Assembly (NCBI RefSeq): GCF_019511375.1
Contig: NZ_JAEUAO010000007.1
Coordinates: 124,001 to 188,000, forward strand
DNA length: 64,000 nt
Origin: Rhizobium herbae
GTDB taxonomy: Bacteria > Pseudomonadota > Alphaproteobacteria > Rhizobiales > Rhizobiaceae
Direction: 5' to 3'
The first letter of the stretch is position 1. Each line of letters opens with the position of its first letter. The position numbers and the translations under genes are program-made. Below the pieces are notes generated by a model, which had not been told where the DNA came from, did not search any database, and saw only the letters and a list, made by a program, of their open reading frames with translations. This document shows, piece after piece, positions 1 to 8,749 of this stretch.

Positions 1-160
1 GTCGTGGCCGCTTCGAAAACATTAGCATGGCGCAAGATTAAAAAAGGTCAATCGCGACTTTTTGAGCAATAGGTCGCAACGCGCTAAATCTGTGTTTTCA
101 GCTGTTTTCGCCGGGAAGGGGGGGCGGGCGACACGGCTGGCCACCCGTCGCAAGGGCGAA

Positions 161-625
161 TCAGTAGAGGTCGCGACGCACCGTCACCGTGCCGATCAGA
201 AGGTCGTGCAGCAGGCGGCCGCGGTCGGTGAAGAGGCCGATCAGCAGGACCAGCGGCGTCAAGAGCGCGTTGGCGATCCAGAAGATCACCAGATGCACGA
301 TGGCGGTCAGGAAATCCATCGGCCGCCCGTCGGTGCGGGCAATCGCGATGCCCATCATGTTCATGCCGGGCGAGGCCTGTTTCACGCCGCCGACGGTGAG
401 GCCGAAATAGAGCATGGCGAGACCGGCAAACAGCACGGGATAAAGCATGAAGCCGAGCCCGAGCGTCAGGATGCCGAAGAAGAAGACGACGACCGCTGCC
501 GGAATCCACAGAAGCGCGACGATGGCATAGTCGATCACGAAAGCGATGACGCGGCGGCTCAAGACACCCTGATAGGCCCGCCAGTCATTGCTCGGGATAC
601 GCAAATTTTCATCCTGCACAGTCAT
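161..625 (-). CDS. RDD family membrane protein
   Basis: A 154-residue integral membrane protein of the RDD family, a group of poorly characterised membrane proteins. The N-terminal motif RRVIAFVIDYAIV carries the Arg-Asp signature in the first membrane segment. Hydrophobic segments lie at about residues 28-45, 47-75 and 105-130, and SPGMNMMGIAI after the second segment is typical of the family. It lies downstream of hemB on the same strand with 84 bp between them, a pairing I recall from other rhizobia. Its substrate is unknown. The 160 bp to its left (start of the window) contain nothing I can name. Confidence 0.85.
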   Translation of the reverse strand: MTVQDENLRIPSNDWRAYQGVLSRRVIAFVIDYAIVALLWIPAAVVVFFFGILTLGLGFMLYPVLFAGLAMLYFGLTVGGVKQASPGMNMMGIAIARTDGRPMDFLTAIVHLVIFWIANALLTPLVLLIGLFTDRGRLLHDLLIGTVTVRRDLY

Positions 626-709
626 GACCGTTCTCCATCGTCAACAGCCAGGCATATGGGGAGGGCGTCCTCAAAATGCAAATGGCGGGTGAAAATAACG
701 GCAAGCCGG

Positions 710-1726
<1,017 letters not shown>

Positions 1727-2308
1727 GTCGGTCGTCTTTCGGTCATTCGTGTGGGTGGTGGCGGTTTATCATGCGGGGCGGGCAAAGGAAAATGGTTGAG
1801 GTGCGGCACGTTTACGCTTCGCGTGAGGGGGAGGGGCGGAGTTGACGGGGCGCTGAAAGCTGCCTCGTGAAAATAGAATAGGTGACACCTCTCAGCGCCG
1901 CGTTCGGCGGTTTGTGCCCGCAAACTCGTTCCGCTACGGCCTCTCGGCCCTCTGTGCGATTGCACGCCCGCAGCAGCAGCATCGGCCTGCGGAGGGGAAC
2001 CTTCTTGCGAACCCCGGTCTCGGGGACTTCCGTCCTTTCCTCAAGACCGGCGCCGGCCCCGTCCTTACTGCCACGGCTGGCAGCGTATCCGAAGGCGGGA
2101 CGGGAGGTAGTATAGGGGCGGTTTGGGGGGCGGGGATGTTGCGTTTGTCGGAAAGCCCCTCACCAACAAAATCCAACACTCAGCCTTGGGGTAAGATGTT
2201 GATTTTATGTCCTCTCCTACGGGGGGAGAGGTAGCGCGTGCCGCGCCCTTGGGCTGATCCTTGTCCCCGTTTTGGGGGTGGCGGGCTGACGGAGCCTGCC
2301 CGCTGCTC

Positions 2309-2345
2309 GGAGTGGATCCTCGGGTCAGGCCCGGGGATGACGACT
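2309..2345 (-). repeat. Palindromic intergenic repeat, copy 1
   Basis: GGAGTGGATCCTCGGGTCAG followed by GCCCGGGGATGACGAC. The two halves CCTCGGGTC and GCCCGGGGAT form an imperfect hairpin. The same unit occurs in opposite orientation at 2419-2452. I recall this sequence as a very common intergenic repeat in Rhizobiales; that is memory, not a search. Confidence 0.75.
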
Positions 2346-2418
2346 CCGGGTGGATCGCGCCAGAGGCAAACGTCATGCTACTGGAGGTATCCGGCTTTGC
2401 GCCGAATTCCTCCCATCC

Positions 2419-2452
2419 GTCATCCTCGGGCTTGACCCGAGGATCCACTCCC
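2419..2452 (+). repeat. Palindromic intergenic repeat, copy 2 (inverted)
   Basis: GTCATCCTCGGGCTTGACCC followed by GAGGATCCACTCCC. It is an inverted partner of the copy at 2309-2345, about 75 bp away. ATCCTCGGG and CCCGAGGAT can form a perfect 9 bp stem. The pair could also fold as one larger cruciform or act as a transcription boundary ahead of the downstream operon. Confidence 0.75.
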
Positions 2453-2564
2453 AAGCGCAGAGAGGATGCAGCAAAAGACGCCGGATGAGCCGTCTCCTGC
2501 CGCATTTTTCATCACGCTCATCACGGCGAGGGGCTAAGTGATTGACTCGACTGCCAGATGCAGT

Positions 2565-2581
2565 TTGGCACGGCGCTTGCA
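2565..2581 (+). promoter_or_regulatory. Sigma-54 (RpoN) -24/-12 promoter motif
   Basis: TTGGCACGGCGCTTGCA matches the sigma-54 consensus TTGGCACG-N4-TTGCW at every conserved position and with exact spacing. Initiation would fall near 2592, next to the ATG at 2594 of the GntR regulator, giving an almost leaderless message. Nitrogen-type control of a regulator plus amino-acid importer operon is biologically sensible in a rhizobium. No enhancer (NtrC) site was identified, so function is inferred from the motif alone. Confidence 0.6.
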
Positions 2582-2600
2582 ATCCAGTCTGGTATGCAAG
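2576..2600. promoter_or_regulatory. CTTGCA-N13-TGCAAG inverted repeat, candidate operator
   Basis: A 6 bp inverted repeat with 13 bp between its arms overlaps the -12 element of the sigma-54 motif and the first codons of the regulator starting at 2594. The position suits autorepression by the GntR protein, but the long spacer is unusual for FadR/FCD operators, so this is tentative. Confidence 0.3.
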
Positions 2601-3349
2601 ATTTACATACAGTACAGACAGCACAGGATGATATCGAGCGGTCCATCGTCGCCGGTATCCTTTCGGCCCGCATCAAACCCGGCACGCGCCTCAGCGAGAA
2701 CCAGCTGGCAACGCTTTTCGGCGTTTCGCGCACGCGGGTGCGAGAGGCGATGATGCGGCTCGAGACCCGCGCCATTGTCCATGTCAGCCCCCGCCGCGGC
2801 TGGTTCGTGGCCGAACCCTCGGCCGGCGAAGCCATGACGGTGTACGCCGCCCGGCGCGTCATCGAATCCGGCCTGCTTCGCTCGATGAGCGAATTGACAG
2901 GCGCCGGGCGGGAGAAGCTGCATGCGCATCTCGCCGAGGAAAAGGAAGCGATTGCCGCTGGCGACAAGCAGCGCTTGACCTGCCTGATGGGCGATTTCCA
3001 CATCCGGCTCGCCGAGCTCAGCGGCAATGACGTGCTCATCGACATCCTGCGCGACCTGACTGCACGGACAATCCTGATTTCTCTGCTCTACCAGTCGGAT
3101 TTCCACGCCATGCAGTCCCACCTCGGCCACTGCACGATCGTCGATGCGCTGGAGGCGGGCGATTTTGCGAAAGCCGCCGAACTCAGCATCGCGCATCTCG
3201 AGGAGGTCGAGGAAGGTCTCGACCTGACGTCGCGCCGCGATCCGCTGTCGGACCTGCGCACCTCGCTTTCCCTTCCACCCGCGGCTGCGCAATCGAAAGA
3301 AGCGGCCGTCCCGTCCCGAAGAAATAATCGTAAAAGGAGAACAGCATGA
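2594..3349 (+). CDS. GntR family (FadR/FCD subfamily) transcriptional regulator
   Basis: A DNA-binding regulator of 251 residues. The N-terminal winged helix (about residues 9-75) includes SENQLATLFGVSRTRVREAM, and the C-terminal all-helical FCD ligand domain runs to about residue 215. The tail is low-complexity and basic. Its stop overlaps the start of the binding-protein gene (ATGA at 3346-3349), so it is translationally coupled to the transporter it probably controls. The start is uncertain: an ATG at 2558 in the same frame lies upstream of the sigma-54 motif, and neither ATG has a clear Shine-Dalgarno. I prefer 2594 because it follows the predicted transcription start. Ligand unknown, probably an amino acid or derivative. 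Confidence 0.85.
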   Translation: MQDLHTVQTAQDDIERSIVAGILSARIKPGTRLSENQLATLFGVSRTRVREAMMRLETRAIVHVSPRRGWFVAEPSAGEAMTVYAARRVIESGLLRSMSELTGAGREKLHAHLAEEKEAIAAGDKQRLTCLMGDFHIRLAELSGNDVLIDILRDLTARTILISLLYQSDFHAMQSHLGHCTIVDALEAGDFAKAAELSIAHLEEVEEGLDLTSRRDPLSDLRTSLSLPPAAAQSKEAAVPSRRNNRKRRTA

Positions 3350-4134
3350 CATTCACCAAACATCTCGCCGCCGCGGCAATGGCCGTTGCCGCCATCTTTG
3401 CCACGGCTTCGGTTTCCCGCGCCGATGCGCTTGCCGAGATCACCCAGCGCGGCACGATCCGCGTCGCCGTTCCGCAGGACTTCCCGCCCTTCGGCAGCGT
3501 CGGCACCGACATGGCGCCGATGGGTTACGACATCGACATCGCCAATCTCATTTCCGAAAAGCTCGGCGTGAAGACCGAACTGGTGCCGGTCACCAGCGCC
3601 AACCGCATCCCCTACCTGCAGACCAACAAGGTCGATCTGGTGATTTCGAGCCTCGGCAAGAATTCCGAACGCGAAAAGGTCATCGATTTCTCGACCCCCT
3701 ACGCGCCGTTCTTCAACGGCGTCTTCGCGCCCGCCGATGTTGCCGTGACGAAGGCCGAGGAACTTGCCGGCAAGACCGTCGGCGTCACCCGCGGTGCCGT
3801 CGAGGATCTGGAACTCACCAAGATTGCCCCGGCCGACGCTGTCATCAAGCGCTACGAGGACAATAACGGCACGATCTCAGCCTTCCTCTCCGGCCAGGTG
3901 GACGTGGTGGCGACCGGCAACGTGGTCGCAGCCGCGATCCTCGCCAAGAACCCGCCGAAGCGCCCGGAGCTGAAGTTCCTGATCAAGAATTCGCCCTGCT
4001 ACATCGGCCTCAACAAGGAGGAGCCGGCGCTGCTCGAAAAGGTCAACGCCATCATCGCCGCAGCAAAGACGGACGGCACGCTCAACGGCATCTCGCAGAA
4101 GTGGCTCGGCGCCGACCTTCCGGCCGACCTCTGA
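3346..4134 (+). CDS. Amino-acid ABC transporter substrate-binding protein (family 3)
   Basis: Periplasmic solute receptor of 262 residues feeding the permease/ATPase genes downstream. A Sec signal peptide occupies residues 1-26 (KHLAAAAMAVAAIFATAS, cleavage near SRA-DA). The mature part has the SBP_bac_3 pattern: GTIRVAVPQDFPPFG, GYDIDIANLIS, DLVISSLGKNSEREKVIDFS and a second lobe from about residue 110. An AAAAGGAGA ribosome site precedes the ATG, which overlaps the regulator stop. The pattern fits polar amino-acid receptors; the exact ligand cannot be told. An array of palindromes directly follows the stop, which could stabilise this message and raise its level over that of the permeases. 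Confidence 0.92.
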   Translation: MTFTKHLAAAAMAVAAIFATASVSRADALAEITQRGTIRVAVPQDFPPFGSVGTDMAPMGYDIDIANLISEKLGVKTELVPVTSANRIPYLQTNKVDLVISSLGKNSEREKVIDFSTPYAPFFNGVFAPADVAVTKAEELAGKTVGVTRGAVEDLELTKIAPADAVIKRYEDNNGTISAFLSGQVDVVATGNVVAAAILAKNPPKRPELKFLIKNSPCYIGLNKEEPALLEKVNAIIAAAKTDGTLNGISQKWLGADLPADL

Positions 4135-4267
4135 TCGGATGAATGGCGGCCATCCTGCAGCCCGCGGGATGGCGGGGCCGCCAAGGTGTAGGAGAGACAC
4201 GACAGAGACCGTTCACCCCCTCTGCCGTGCCGGGCATCTCCTTTGGCGGCAGGGCTGTTCATATGGA

Positions 4268-4500
4268 GCGAGGCGATTGCGACAGAAACCCTCTTCTCCC
4301 CCGCGGGGGAAGTGCCGAGCGTAGGGGAGGCGATGAGGGGGCTTCTCCGCGATTTCGCTGCCGGCGGTCCCCCTCATCCGGCCCTTCGGGCCACCTTCTC
4401 CCCGCTGGGGAGAAGAGGGAGCAAGCTGCAAGTCCAGATGCGATAGTCCTGCCCTCGAGGGGAAGATGTCACGAAGTGACAGAGGGGGTGTCTCAGGACT
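4268..4500. repeat. Mosaic palindromic repeat cluster (RIME-like)
   Basis: The 395 bp gap between the binding protein and permease genes has no coding potential and is filled with palindromes: CTCCCCCGCGGGGGAAG near 4280, GGCCCTTCGGGCC with CTTCTCCCCGCTGGGGAGAAG near 4381-4422, and TGTCACGAAGTGACA near 4468. These match the building blocks of rhizobial intergenic mosaic elements as I know them. Related blocks in another order occur at 49986-50100. Position inside the operon suggests an effect on mRNA processing. Confidence 0.8.
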
Positions 4501-4529
4501 GTCGTGCACCGTGTGCCAGGAGATAGAGA

Positions 4530-5201
4530 TTGACCTATATTTTCGAATTCGGCTGGCTGGCTGAATATTATCCGCAGATCCTCAAGGGCGTTCTGACAAC
4601 CCTCCAGCTGATTGCCGTCGGCGCGGTGCTCGGAATAGCGCTCGGCACATTCTGTGCCTGGGCGCGGGCGCTGGGACCTTCGTGGCTGAAGCCGATCGTC
4701 GCCGCCTATGTCGAGCTGATCCGCAACACCCCGTTCCTGATCCAGCTTTTCTTCATCTTCTTCGGCCTGCCGTCGCTCGGCCTGCAGCTCGGCGAACTGA
4801 CGGCCGCCAACATCGCCATGGTGGTCAATCTCGGCGCCTATAGCTGCGAGATCATCCGCGCCGGCATCCAGGCGACGCCGAAGGGCCAGTTCGAGGCAGG
4901 TGCCAGCCTCGCCATGACGCCGTTCGAGACCTTCCGTCATGTCGTGCTGGTGCCCTCGCTGCAGCGCATCTGGCCGGCCTTGTCGTCGCAGGTGGTGATC
5001 GTCATGCTCGGCTCATCGGTCGTCTCGCAGATCGCCGCCGAAGACCTCACCTTTGCGGCCAATTTCATCCAGTCGCGGACCTTCCGTGCCTTCGAGGCCT
5101 ATATCGTCTCGACCCTGATCTATCTCTGCCTCGCGATCCTGCTGCGCCAGGCGCTGGTCGTCGTCGGCGGCTTCATCTTTCCCCGGAGGGCGGCACGATG
5201 A
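4530..5201 (+). CDS. Amino-acid ABC transporter permease 1
   Basis: Inner-membrane permease of the HisM/GlnP type, 223 residues. The start is a TTG with AGGAG eight bases upstream (4518-4522); no better ATG exists in this frame. Membrane segments lie at about residues 18-42, 62-85, 88-105 and 185-210. ELIRNTPFLIQLFFIFFGLP is the family signature after the second segment, and the EAGASLAMTPFETFRHVVLP-like loop is the coupling helix that contacts the ATPase. It overlaps the next permease by 4 bp (ATGA), so the two are made together as a heterodimer. Confidence 0.9.
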   Translation: MTYIFEFGWLAEYYPQILKGVLTTLQLIAVGAVLGIALGTFCAWARALGPSWLKPIVAAYVELIRNTPFLIQLFFIFFGLPSLGLQLGELTAANIAMVVNLGAYSCEIIRAGIQATPKGQFEAGASLAMTPFETFRHVVLVPSLQRIWPALSSQVVIVMLGSSVVSQIAAEDLTFAANFIQSRTFRAFEAYIVSTLIYLCLAILLRQALVVVGGFIFPRRAAR

Positions 5202-5857
5202 TCGAATTTTCGATATGGGACATCCTGCGCAATCTGTTGCTGGCGACGCGCTGGACCATCCTGCTCTCGCTCGTCTCCTTCGTCGGGGGAGGGGCAGTCG
5301 GCCTGCTTCTGCTTTTCCTGCGCATCAGCAAGCGCAAGGCAGTGCGTGCCTTCGCCAAATATTACATCGAGCTGTTCCAGGGCACGCCGCTCTTGATGCA
5401 GCTTTTCCTCGCCTTCTTCGGCCTTGGTCTCTTCGGCATCGATGTGCCGGCCTGGCTGGCTGCCGGTCTGGCGCTCGTGCTGTGGACGGCCTCGTTCCTG
5501 GCCGAAATCTGGCGCGGCTGTGTTGAATCGATCGCCAGGGGGCAATGGGAGGCGTCCGCCAGCCTCGGCATGGGGCGGCTGCAGCAGATGCGCTACGTCA
5601 TCCTGCCGCAGGCCTTAAAGATCGCCGTGCCGCCGACCGTCGGTTTCTCGGTGCAGGTCGTCAAGGGCACCGCGCTGACCTCGATCATCGGTTTCGTCGA
5701 GCTGTCAAAGGCCGGGACCGTCGTCACCAACGCCACCTTCCAGCCCTTCACAGTCTACGGCCTCGTCGCCCTCATCTATTTCGCGCTCTGCTGGCCCCTG
5801 TCCAAGAGCAGCCAAATTCTCGAAAGGAAGCTCAATGTCGCTCATCGAAATCACTGA
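5198..5857 (+). CDS. Amino-acid ABC transporter permease 2
   Basis: Second permease subunit of the same importer, 219 residues. YIELFQGTPLLMQLFLAFFG is the signature near residue 55, and EASASLGMGRLQQMRYVILPQ is the ATPase-coupling loop (about 125-145). The start codon overlaps the preceding stop, and its 3' end overlaps the ATPase gene by 23 bp, so all three genes are coupled. Specificity not predictable beyond polar amino acids. Confidence 0.9.
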   Translation: MIEFSIWDILRNLLLATRWTILLSLVSFVGGGAVGLLLLFLRISKRKAVRAFAKYYIELFQGTPLLMQLFLAFFGLGLFGIDVPAWLAAGLALVLWTASFLAEIWRGCVESIARGQWEASASLGMGRLQQMRYVILPQALKIAVPPTVGFSVQVVKGTALTSIIGFVELSKAGTVVTNATFQPFTVYGLVALIYFALCWPLSKSSQILERKLNVAHRNH

Positions 5858-6560
5858 GGTCCGCAAAAGCTACGGCACCAACGAGGTTCTGAAAGGCATC
5901 AATCTCGACGTCGAGCCCGGCGAGGTGATCGCCATCATCGGCAAGAGCGGCTCGGGCAAGTCGACGCTGCTTCGCTGCATCAACGGGCTGGAGACGATCA
6001 CGCAAGGCTCGATCTCGGTCGCCGGCGCGCAGCTCATCGACGACGAGGTGCACCTGAAGGCGCTGAGATTGAAGGTCGGGATGATCTTCCAGCAGTTCAA
6101 CCTGTTTCCGCATCTGACGGCCGGCGGCAACGTCATGCTCTCCCAGAGCGTCGTGAAGAAGACCGCAAAGGCCGAAGCCGAGGCGATGGCGCGCAAGATG
6201 CTCGACCGCGTCGGGCTTGGGCACAAGTTCGAGGCCTATCCGGACGAGCTTTCCGGCGGCCAGCAGCAGCGCGTCGCGATCGCACGCGCCCTGGCGATGC
6301 AGCCGATCGCGCTGCTTTGCGACGAGATTACCTCGGCGCTCGACCCGGAGCTGGTGGCCGAAGTGCTGGCGGTGGTTCGCGAGCTTGCCGCGGAAGGCAT
6401 GACGCTGTTGATGGTGACGCACGAAATGAAATTCGCCCGCGACGTCTGCTCGCGCGTCGTGTTCATGCATCAGGGCCGCGTCCACGAGATCGGCCCGCCG
6501 GAAGAGGTGTTCGCCAATCCGAAGACGCCGGAACTGCAGCAGTTTCTGGGCATGCATTGA
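5835..6560 (+). CDS. Amino-acid ABC transporter ATP-binding protein
   Basis: Cytoplasmic ATPase energising the importer, 241 residues, full length for the GlnQ/HisP group. Walker [10 protein letters not shown] is at about residues 36-44, the Q-loop is [11 protein letters not shown], the ABC signature is [15 protein letters not shown], and the Walker B is [13 protein letters not shown], with the switch His in VTHEM. The D-loop reads EITSALDPE where EPTSALDPE is usual; isoleucine for proline is conservative. Last gene of the operon, followed by a strong hairpin at 6612-6653. Confidence 0.93.
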   Translation: MSLIEITEVRKSYGTNEVLKGINLDVEPGEVIAIIGKSGSGKSTLLRCINGLETITQGSISVAGAQLIDDEVHLKALRLKVGMIFQQFNLFPHLTAGGNVMLSQSVVKKTAKAEAEAMARKMLDRVGLGHKFEAYPDELSGGQQQRVAIARALAMQPIALLCDEITSALDPELVAEVLAVVRELAAEGMTLLMVTHEMKFARDVCSRVVFMHQGRVHEIGPPEEVFANPKTPELQQFLGMH

Positions 6561-6611
6561 GGCCGGCAACCACGGTCGCTCGCGGCGCCTGCGGCTCGCA
6601 AGGCATGGGCT

Positions 6612-6653
6612 CAAGCGTTCACCGTCTTTGCCCCGGGAGACGGTGAACGCTTG
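6612..6653 (+). terminator. Perfect 16 bp stem-loop after the ABC operon
   Basis: CAAGCGTTCACCGTCT and its exact reverse complement AGACGGTGAACGCTTG are separated by a 10-base loop, 52 bp after the ATPase stop. There is no T-run, so it is either a Rho-dependent or 3'-stabilising structure rather than a classic intrinsic terminator. The following 180 bp are non-coding up to the next small gene. Confidence 0.5.
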
Positions 6654-6832
6654 CCACACCGCCAAACCGGCGTCGGTTTCGCCGCCGGTCCGGTGCATCT
6701 GCAAATGATGCTCGATATAATTGTCTTGTATATAGGCTGCAATTAGCGCATGTTTCCCTCTTCGGCAGCAGTTTGTGCGGGCGCTGCCGCTTGAGGGCTG
6801 TCATACCCTAGCCCCAATCAAAGGAGGACGTC

Positions 6833-7159
6833 GTGTCTTCCACCATCCAGCAAGATTTTGTCGATTCCATCGATCTGAGATCCATCGCCGAGGGCCGCCA
6901 CTGTGGCGTGGACCTGAAGCGACCGGCTGCGCCGCTGATTGCGTGCGCCGAACTGATCTATTGTCTGCACAACCGGTTCAGACTGTCCGTGAGAAGCCAT
7001 ACGTCGCATGCCATGGCAGGCGGCGCGGACCAGCCGTTCTCTGATATGAATGCACCCTGCGTCTCCAAGGCGGGCATTGCCGTCTACAGCTGGAAGAATG
7101 GGCGAAGCGCACTTCACCAGGTGAATAAACAGGACGGGAGGATACCCGAACATGTTTAA
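6833..7159 (+). CDS. Hypothetical protein, 108 residues
   Basis: I do not recognise this protein. A GTG start is preceded by an excellent ribosome site (AAAGGAGG, 6821-6828), which is the main reason to accept it. The sequence is soluble, without signal peptide or membrane segment, and has three cysteines in the first half. A TATAAT-like sequence lies near 6716. The last 8 bases overlap a 33-codon membrane-peptide frame. It could be a lineage-specific small protein; the codon use is like that of neighbours. Confidence 0.45.
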   Translation: MSSTIQQDFVDSIDLRSIAEGRHCGVDLKRPAAPLIACAELIYCLHNRFRLSVRSHTSHAMAGGADQPFSDMNAPCVSKAGIAVYSWKNGRSALHQVNKQDGRIPEHV

Positions 7160-7253
7160 GCCCAGTTTGCCGGTCGTATCCGTGGTGACGTTCCTGATCA
7201 GGTCGTCCCCTGTCTTGTCCCTGATCTTCGTCGCCTATTTCGCGATGCGGTAA
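7152..7253 (+). CDS. Candidate 33-residue single-span membrane peptide
   Basis: A short frame starting MFKPSLPVVSVV and ending IFVAYFAMR, hydrophobic through nearly its whole length with a basic break in the middle (IRSS). A GGGAGG ribosome site at 7137-7142 is well placed ten bases ahead of the ATG. It overlaps the end of the preceding gene, suggesting coupling. Very short frames are error-prone, so this needs conservation evidence. Confidence 0.35.
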   Translation: MFKPSLPVVSVVTFLIRSSPVLSLIFVAYFAMR

Positions 7254-7279
7254 TTTCTCTTGCAAAATTGAAAGTGCTC

Positions 7280-7546
7280 ATGACGCTCTCGTTTCCCAAC
7301 AGTGCCCGCAGCTACGACGACGCCAAGAGGCGTGTCCGGTTTACCGGTTACGATGGCATGTTCGAGGTGAAATTCTTCGTGACCGCCGACGTTCTTGCCA
7401 AGGGACTGGTGACCAGGACCGCGGCGGAGCAGGACTATCTCGCCGCCTTTGACAAGCTGCGTCCGAAAATCCTGGACGTTGCGACGCGTGCCTATAATGG
7501 CAAGCGGCAGGCAATGGTGCTTCTGGATTTGTCGAACTTCAGATAA
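7280..7546 (+). CDS. DUF1488 family protein
   Basis: A small cytoplasmic protein of 88 residues matching DUF1488 by pattern: MTLSFPNSARSYDD, VRFTGYDGMFEVKFFV, and a C-terminal helix ending in RQAMVLLDLSNF. The family is widespread in alphaproteobacteria and its function is unknown. The ATG at 7280 gives the usual family N-terminus; a TTG four codons earlier is also in frame but less likely. Confidence 0.75.
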   Translation: MTLSFPNSARSYDDAKRRVRFTGYDGMFEVKFFVTADVLAKGLVTRTAAEQDYLAAFDKLRPKILDVATRAYNGKRQAMVLLDLSNFR

Positions 7547-7582
7547 TTCGCGCGCAAGCCCGCCCGCCGCTCATGGCTGACG

Positions 7583-7888
7583 CTAGTTCTGCATGCGCTT
7601 GGCCGGGACCTGCTTCTCCAGCTTCTTGGCGTAGCGGATCAGATAGGTGCCGAGTTCCTTGGCCGCGGAGGGCGACATCGCGACCTGGAGCTGATGCGGA
7701 GAAATGTCCGTATCCCGGTAGAGATCCCACTCCTTCTTGGAGATGGCGTACCCGATCCGCATGATGACGTGGTGCGGGTCTGCGGTGGCTGTGCCCCACT
7801 CGAGGAGGGTGTACGCGGTCAGCTTGTTTTCGAGGTCGACATCCCATTTCGACATGTCGTTTTCGTTCACGGCAAGGGCCTTCCCCAT
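7583..7888 (-). CDS. Hypothetical protein, 101 residues
   Basis: Unrecognised soluble protein read leftward. The start at 7888 (MGKALAV) is chosen because the upstream in-frame extension is basic and atypical. The C-terminal half is helical and rich in Lys (LGTYLIRYAKKLEKQVPAK). No motif, signal peptide or membrane segment. It is convergent with the DUF1488 gene, 36 bp away, and divergent from the DUF6163-like gene. Confidence 0.55.
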   Translation of the reverse strand: MGKALAVNENDMSKWDVDLENKLTAYTLLEWGTATADPHHVIMRIGYAISKKEWDLYRDTDISPHQLQVAMSPSAAKELGTYLIRYAKKLEKQVPAKRMQN

Positions 7889-8180
7889 GGTCGTTTCGTC
7901 ACGTTGTTGTTGCGTTTCCTGCCGTCCATAATTACCTGCAAATCTCTGCAGGCGCGCTTCTCTTTTAGACGTAAAGACCATCCGGAAAAGGAGAGATGCC
8001 GACCATCAGCATGAGTGCCGGCAGCCACGAAGACGTGCCTGGGCAACGGTCTGGGCGGCTCTTGTCGGCGTAGCCGGACGGCCTCAGGGCACCCAAGCCG
8101 GCCCAGGCGTCGTCCTGGCGGGCGCCAGTCGAAAAATACCCGTCTGGCCAACCGCCGCTCTGCCGCCTATCTTCCGCGCC

Positions 8181-8618
8181 ATGGCTCCTGATTCTGTGAA
8201 AGTGCCGAAACTGTCGCTGACGGAAACGATCTTCGGGTTGTTGCTGCGGCTGGTTGCCGTCGCGTGTTTCTGGTTCGGGCTCAATTACTGGGCGCTGTTG
8301 ATCGGCTTCTCGTTCGAGGGGAGTGGGCGGTTCGATCTGTTGCCGGTACCCTGGCGGGTGGCGGCCACGGCACTCGCCGTGGTCTATCCGGTGGCGGCCC
8401 TCGGGCTGTGGCTCCTGGTCTCCTGGGGACCGGTGCTCTTCGTGGTCGCGGCAGCGACGGAAGCCACGATGTTCGGCCTCTATCCGGAGATTTTCGGGAA
8501 GAAGCCGATGCTCCTGATGATGCACGGCTCAATCGCCGTCACCTACGTCCTTTTCCGGCTCGTGATGCTCTACCAGCGGGCCAAACAGGCCAAGGCTGCA
8601 AGAAATGATTTACCCTGA
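8181..8618 (+). CDS. DUF6163 family membrane protein
   Basis: A 145-residue integral membrane protein with four predicted spans at about residues 18-45, 58-80, 82-97 and 112-132, and a basic C-terminus (QRAKQAKAARN). Length and pattern fit the DUF6163 proteins found next to ldtR in rhizobia, a context I recall rather than searched. Function unknown; the position suggests an envelope role linked to LdtR/LdtP. Confidence 0.65.
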   Translation: MAPDSVKVPKLSLTETIFGLLLRLVAVACFWFGLNYWALLIGFSFEGSGRFDLLPVPWRVAATALAVVYPVAALGLWLLVSWGPVLFVVAAATEATMFGLYPEIFGKKPMLLMMHGSIAVTYVLFRLVMLYQRAKQAKAARNDLP

Positions 8619-8664
8619 GACAAGGGCTGTGGATGGTAAGGCGCTGTTAAGGCTGTAGTTTAAG

Positions 8665-8685
8665 TCGAATTTTATACGTATTCGA
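8665..8685. promoter_or_regulatory. 21 bp palindrome upstream of ldtR, candidate operator
   Basis: TCGAAT-N9-ATTCGA, with an AT-rich core TTTATACGT, lies 65 bp before the ldtR start. MarR-family proteins bind palindromes of about this size and usually autoregulate, so this is a plausible LdtR site. I did not find a second convincing copy ahead of ldtP. Confidence 0.35.
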
Positions 8686-8749
8686 TAGTGTCTCACTCAA
8701 GGCGGGAAGATAAACACACACCGCCAAACAAAACAGTGAGGCAGTCATC

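Larger units (their letters stand above)
1727..2557. other. 830 bp intergenic stretch with palindromic repeats
   Basis: Divergent intergenic region between hemB (leftward) and the GntR regulator (rightward). Short open frames here are in low-complexity repeat sequence with no ribosome binding sites, and I do not accept any of them. It holds two inverted copies of a palindromic repeat (entered separately) and a fragment of a CTCTCC...GGGGGGAGAG mosaic element near 2210-2232. The hemB promoter should lie in about 1730-1870, but I cannot place it convincingly. Confidence 0.6.

Noticed and set aside
4268-4500. CRISPR-like repeat array
   Set aside because: The repeats are palindromic blocks of different sequence and irregular spacing, without unique spacers.
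6978-7265. 95-codon reverse frame over the 108-residue hypothetical gene
   Set aside because: No ribosome site, and the opposite strand has AAAGGAGG ahead of its GTG.
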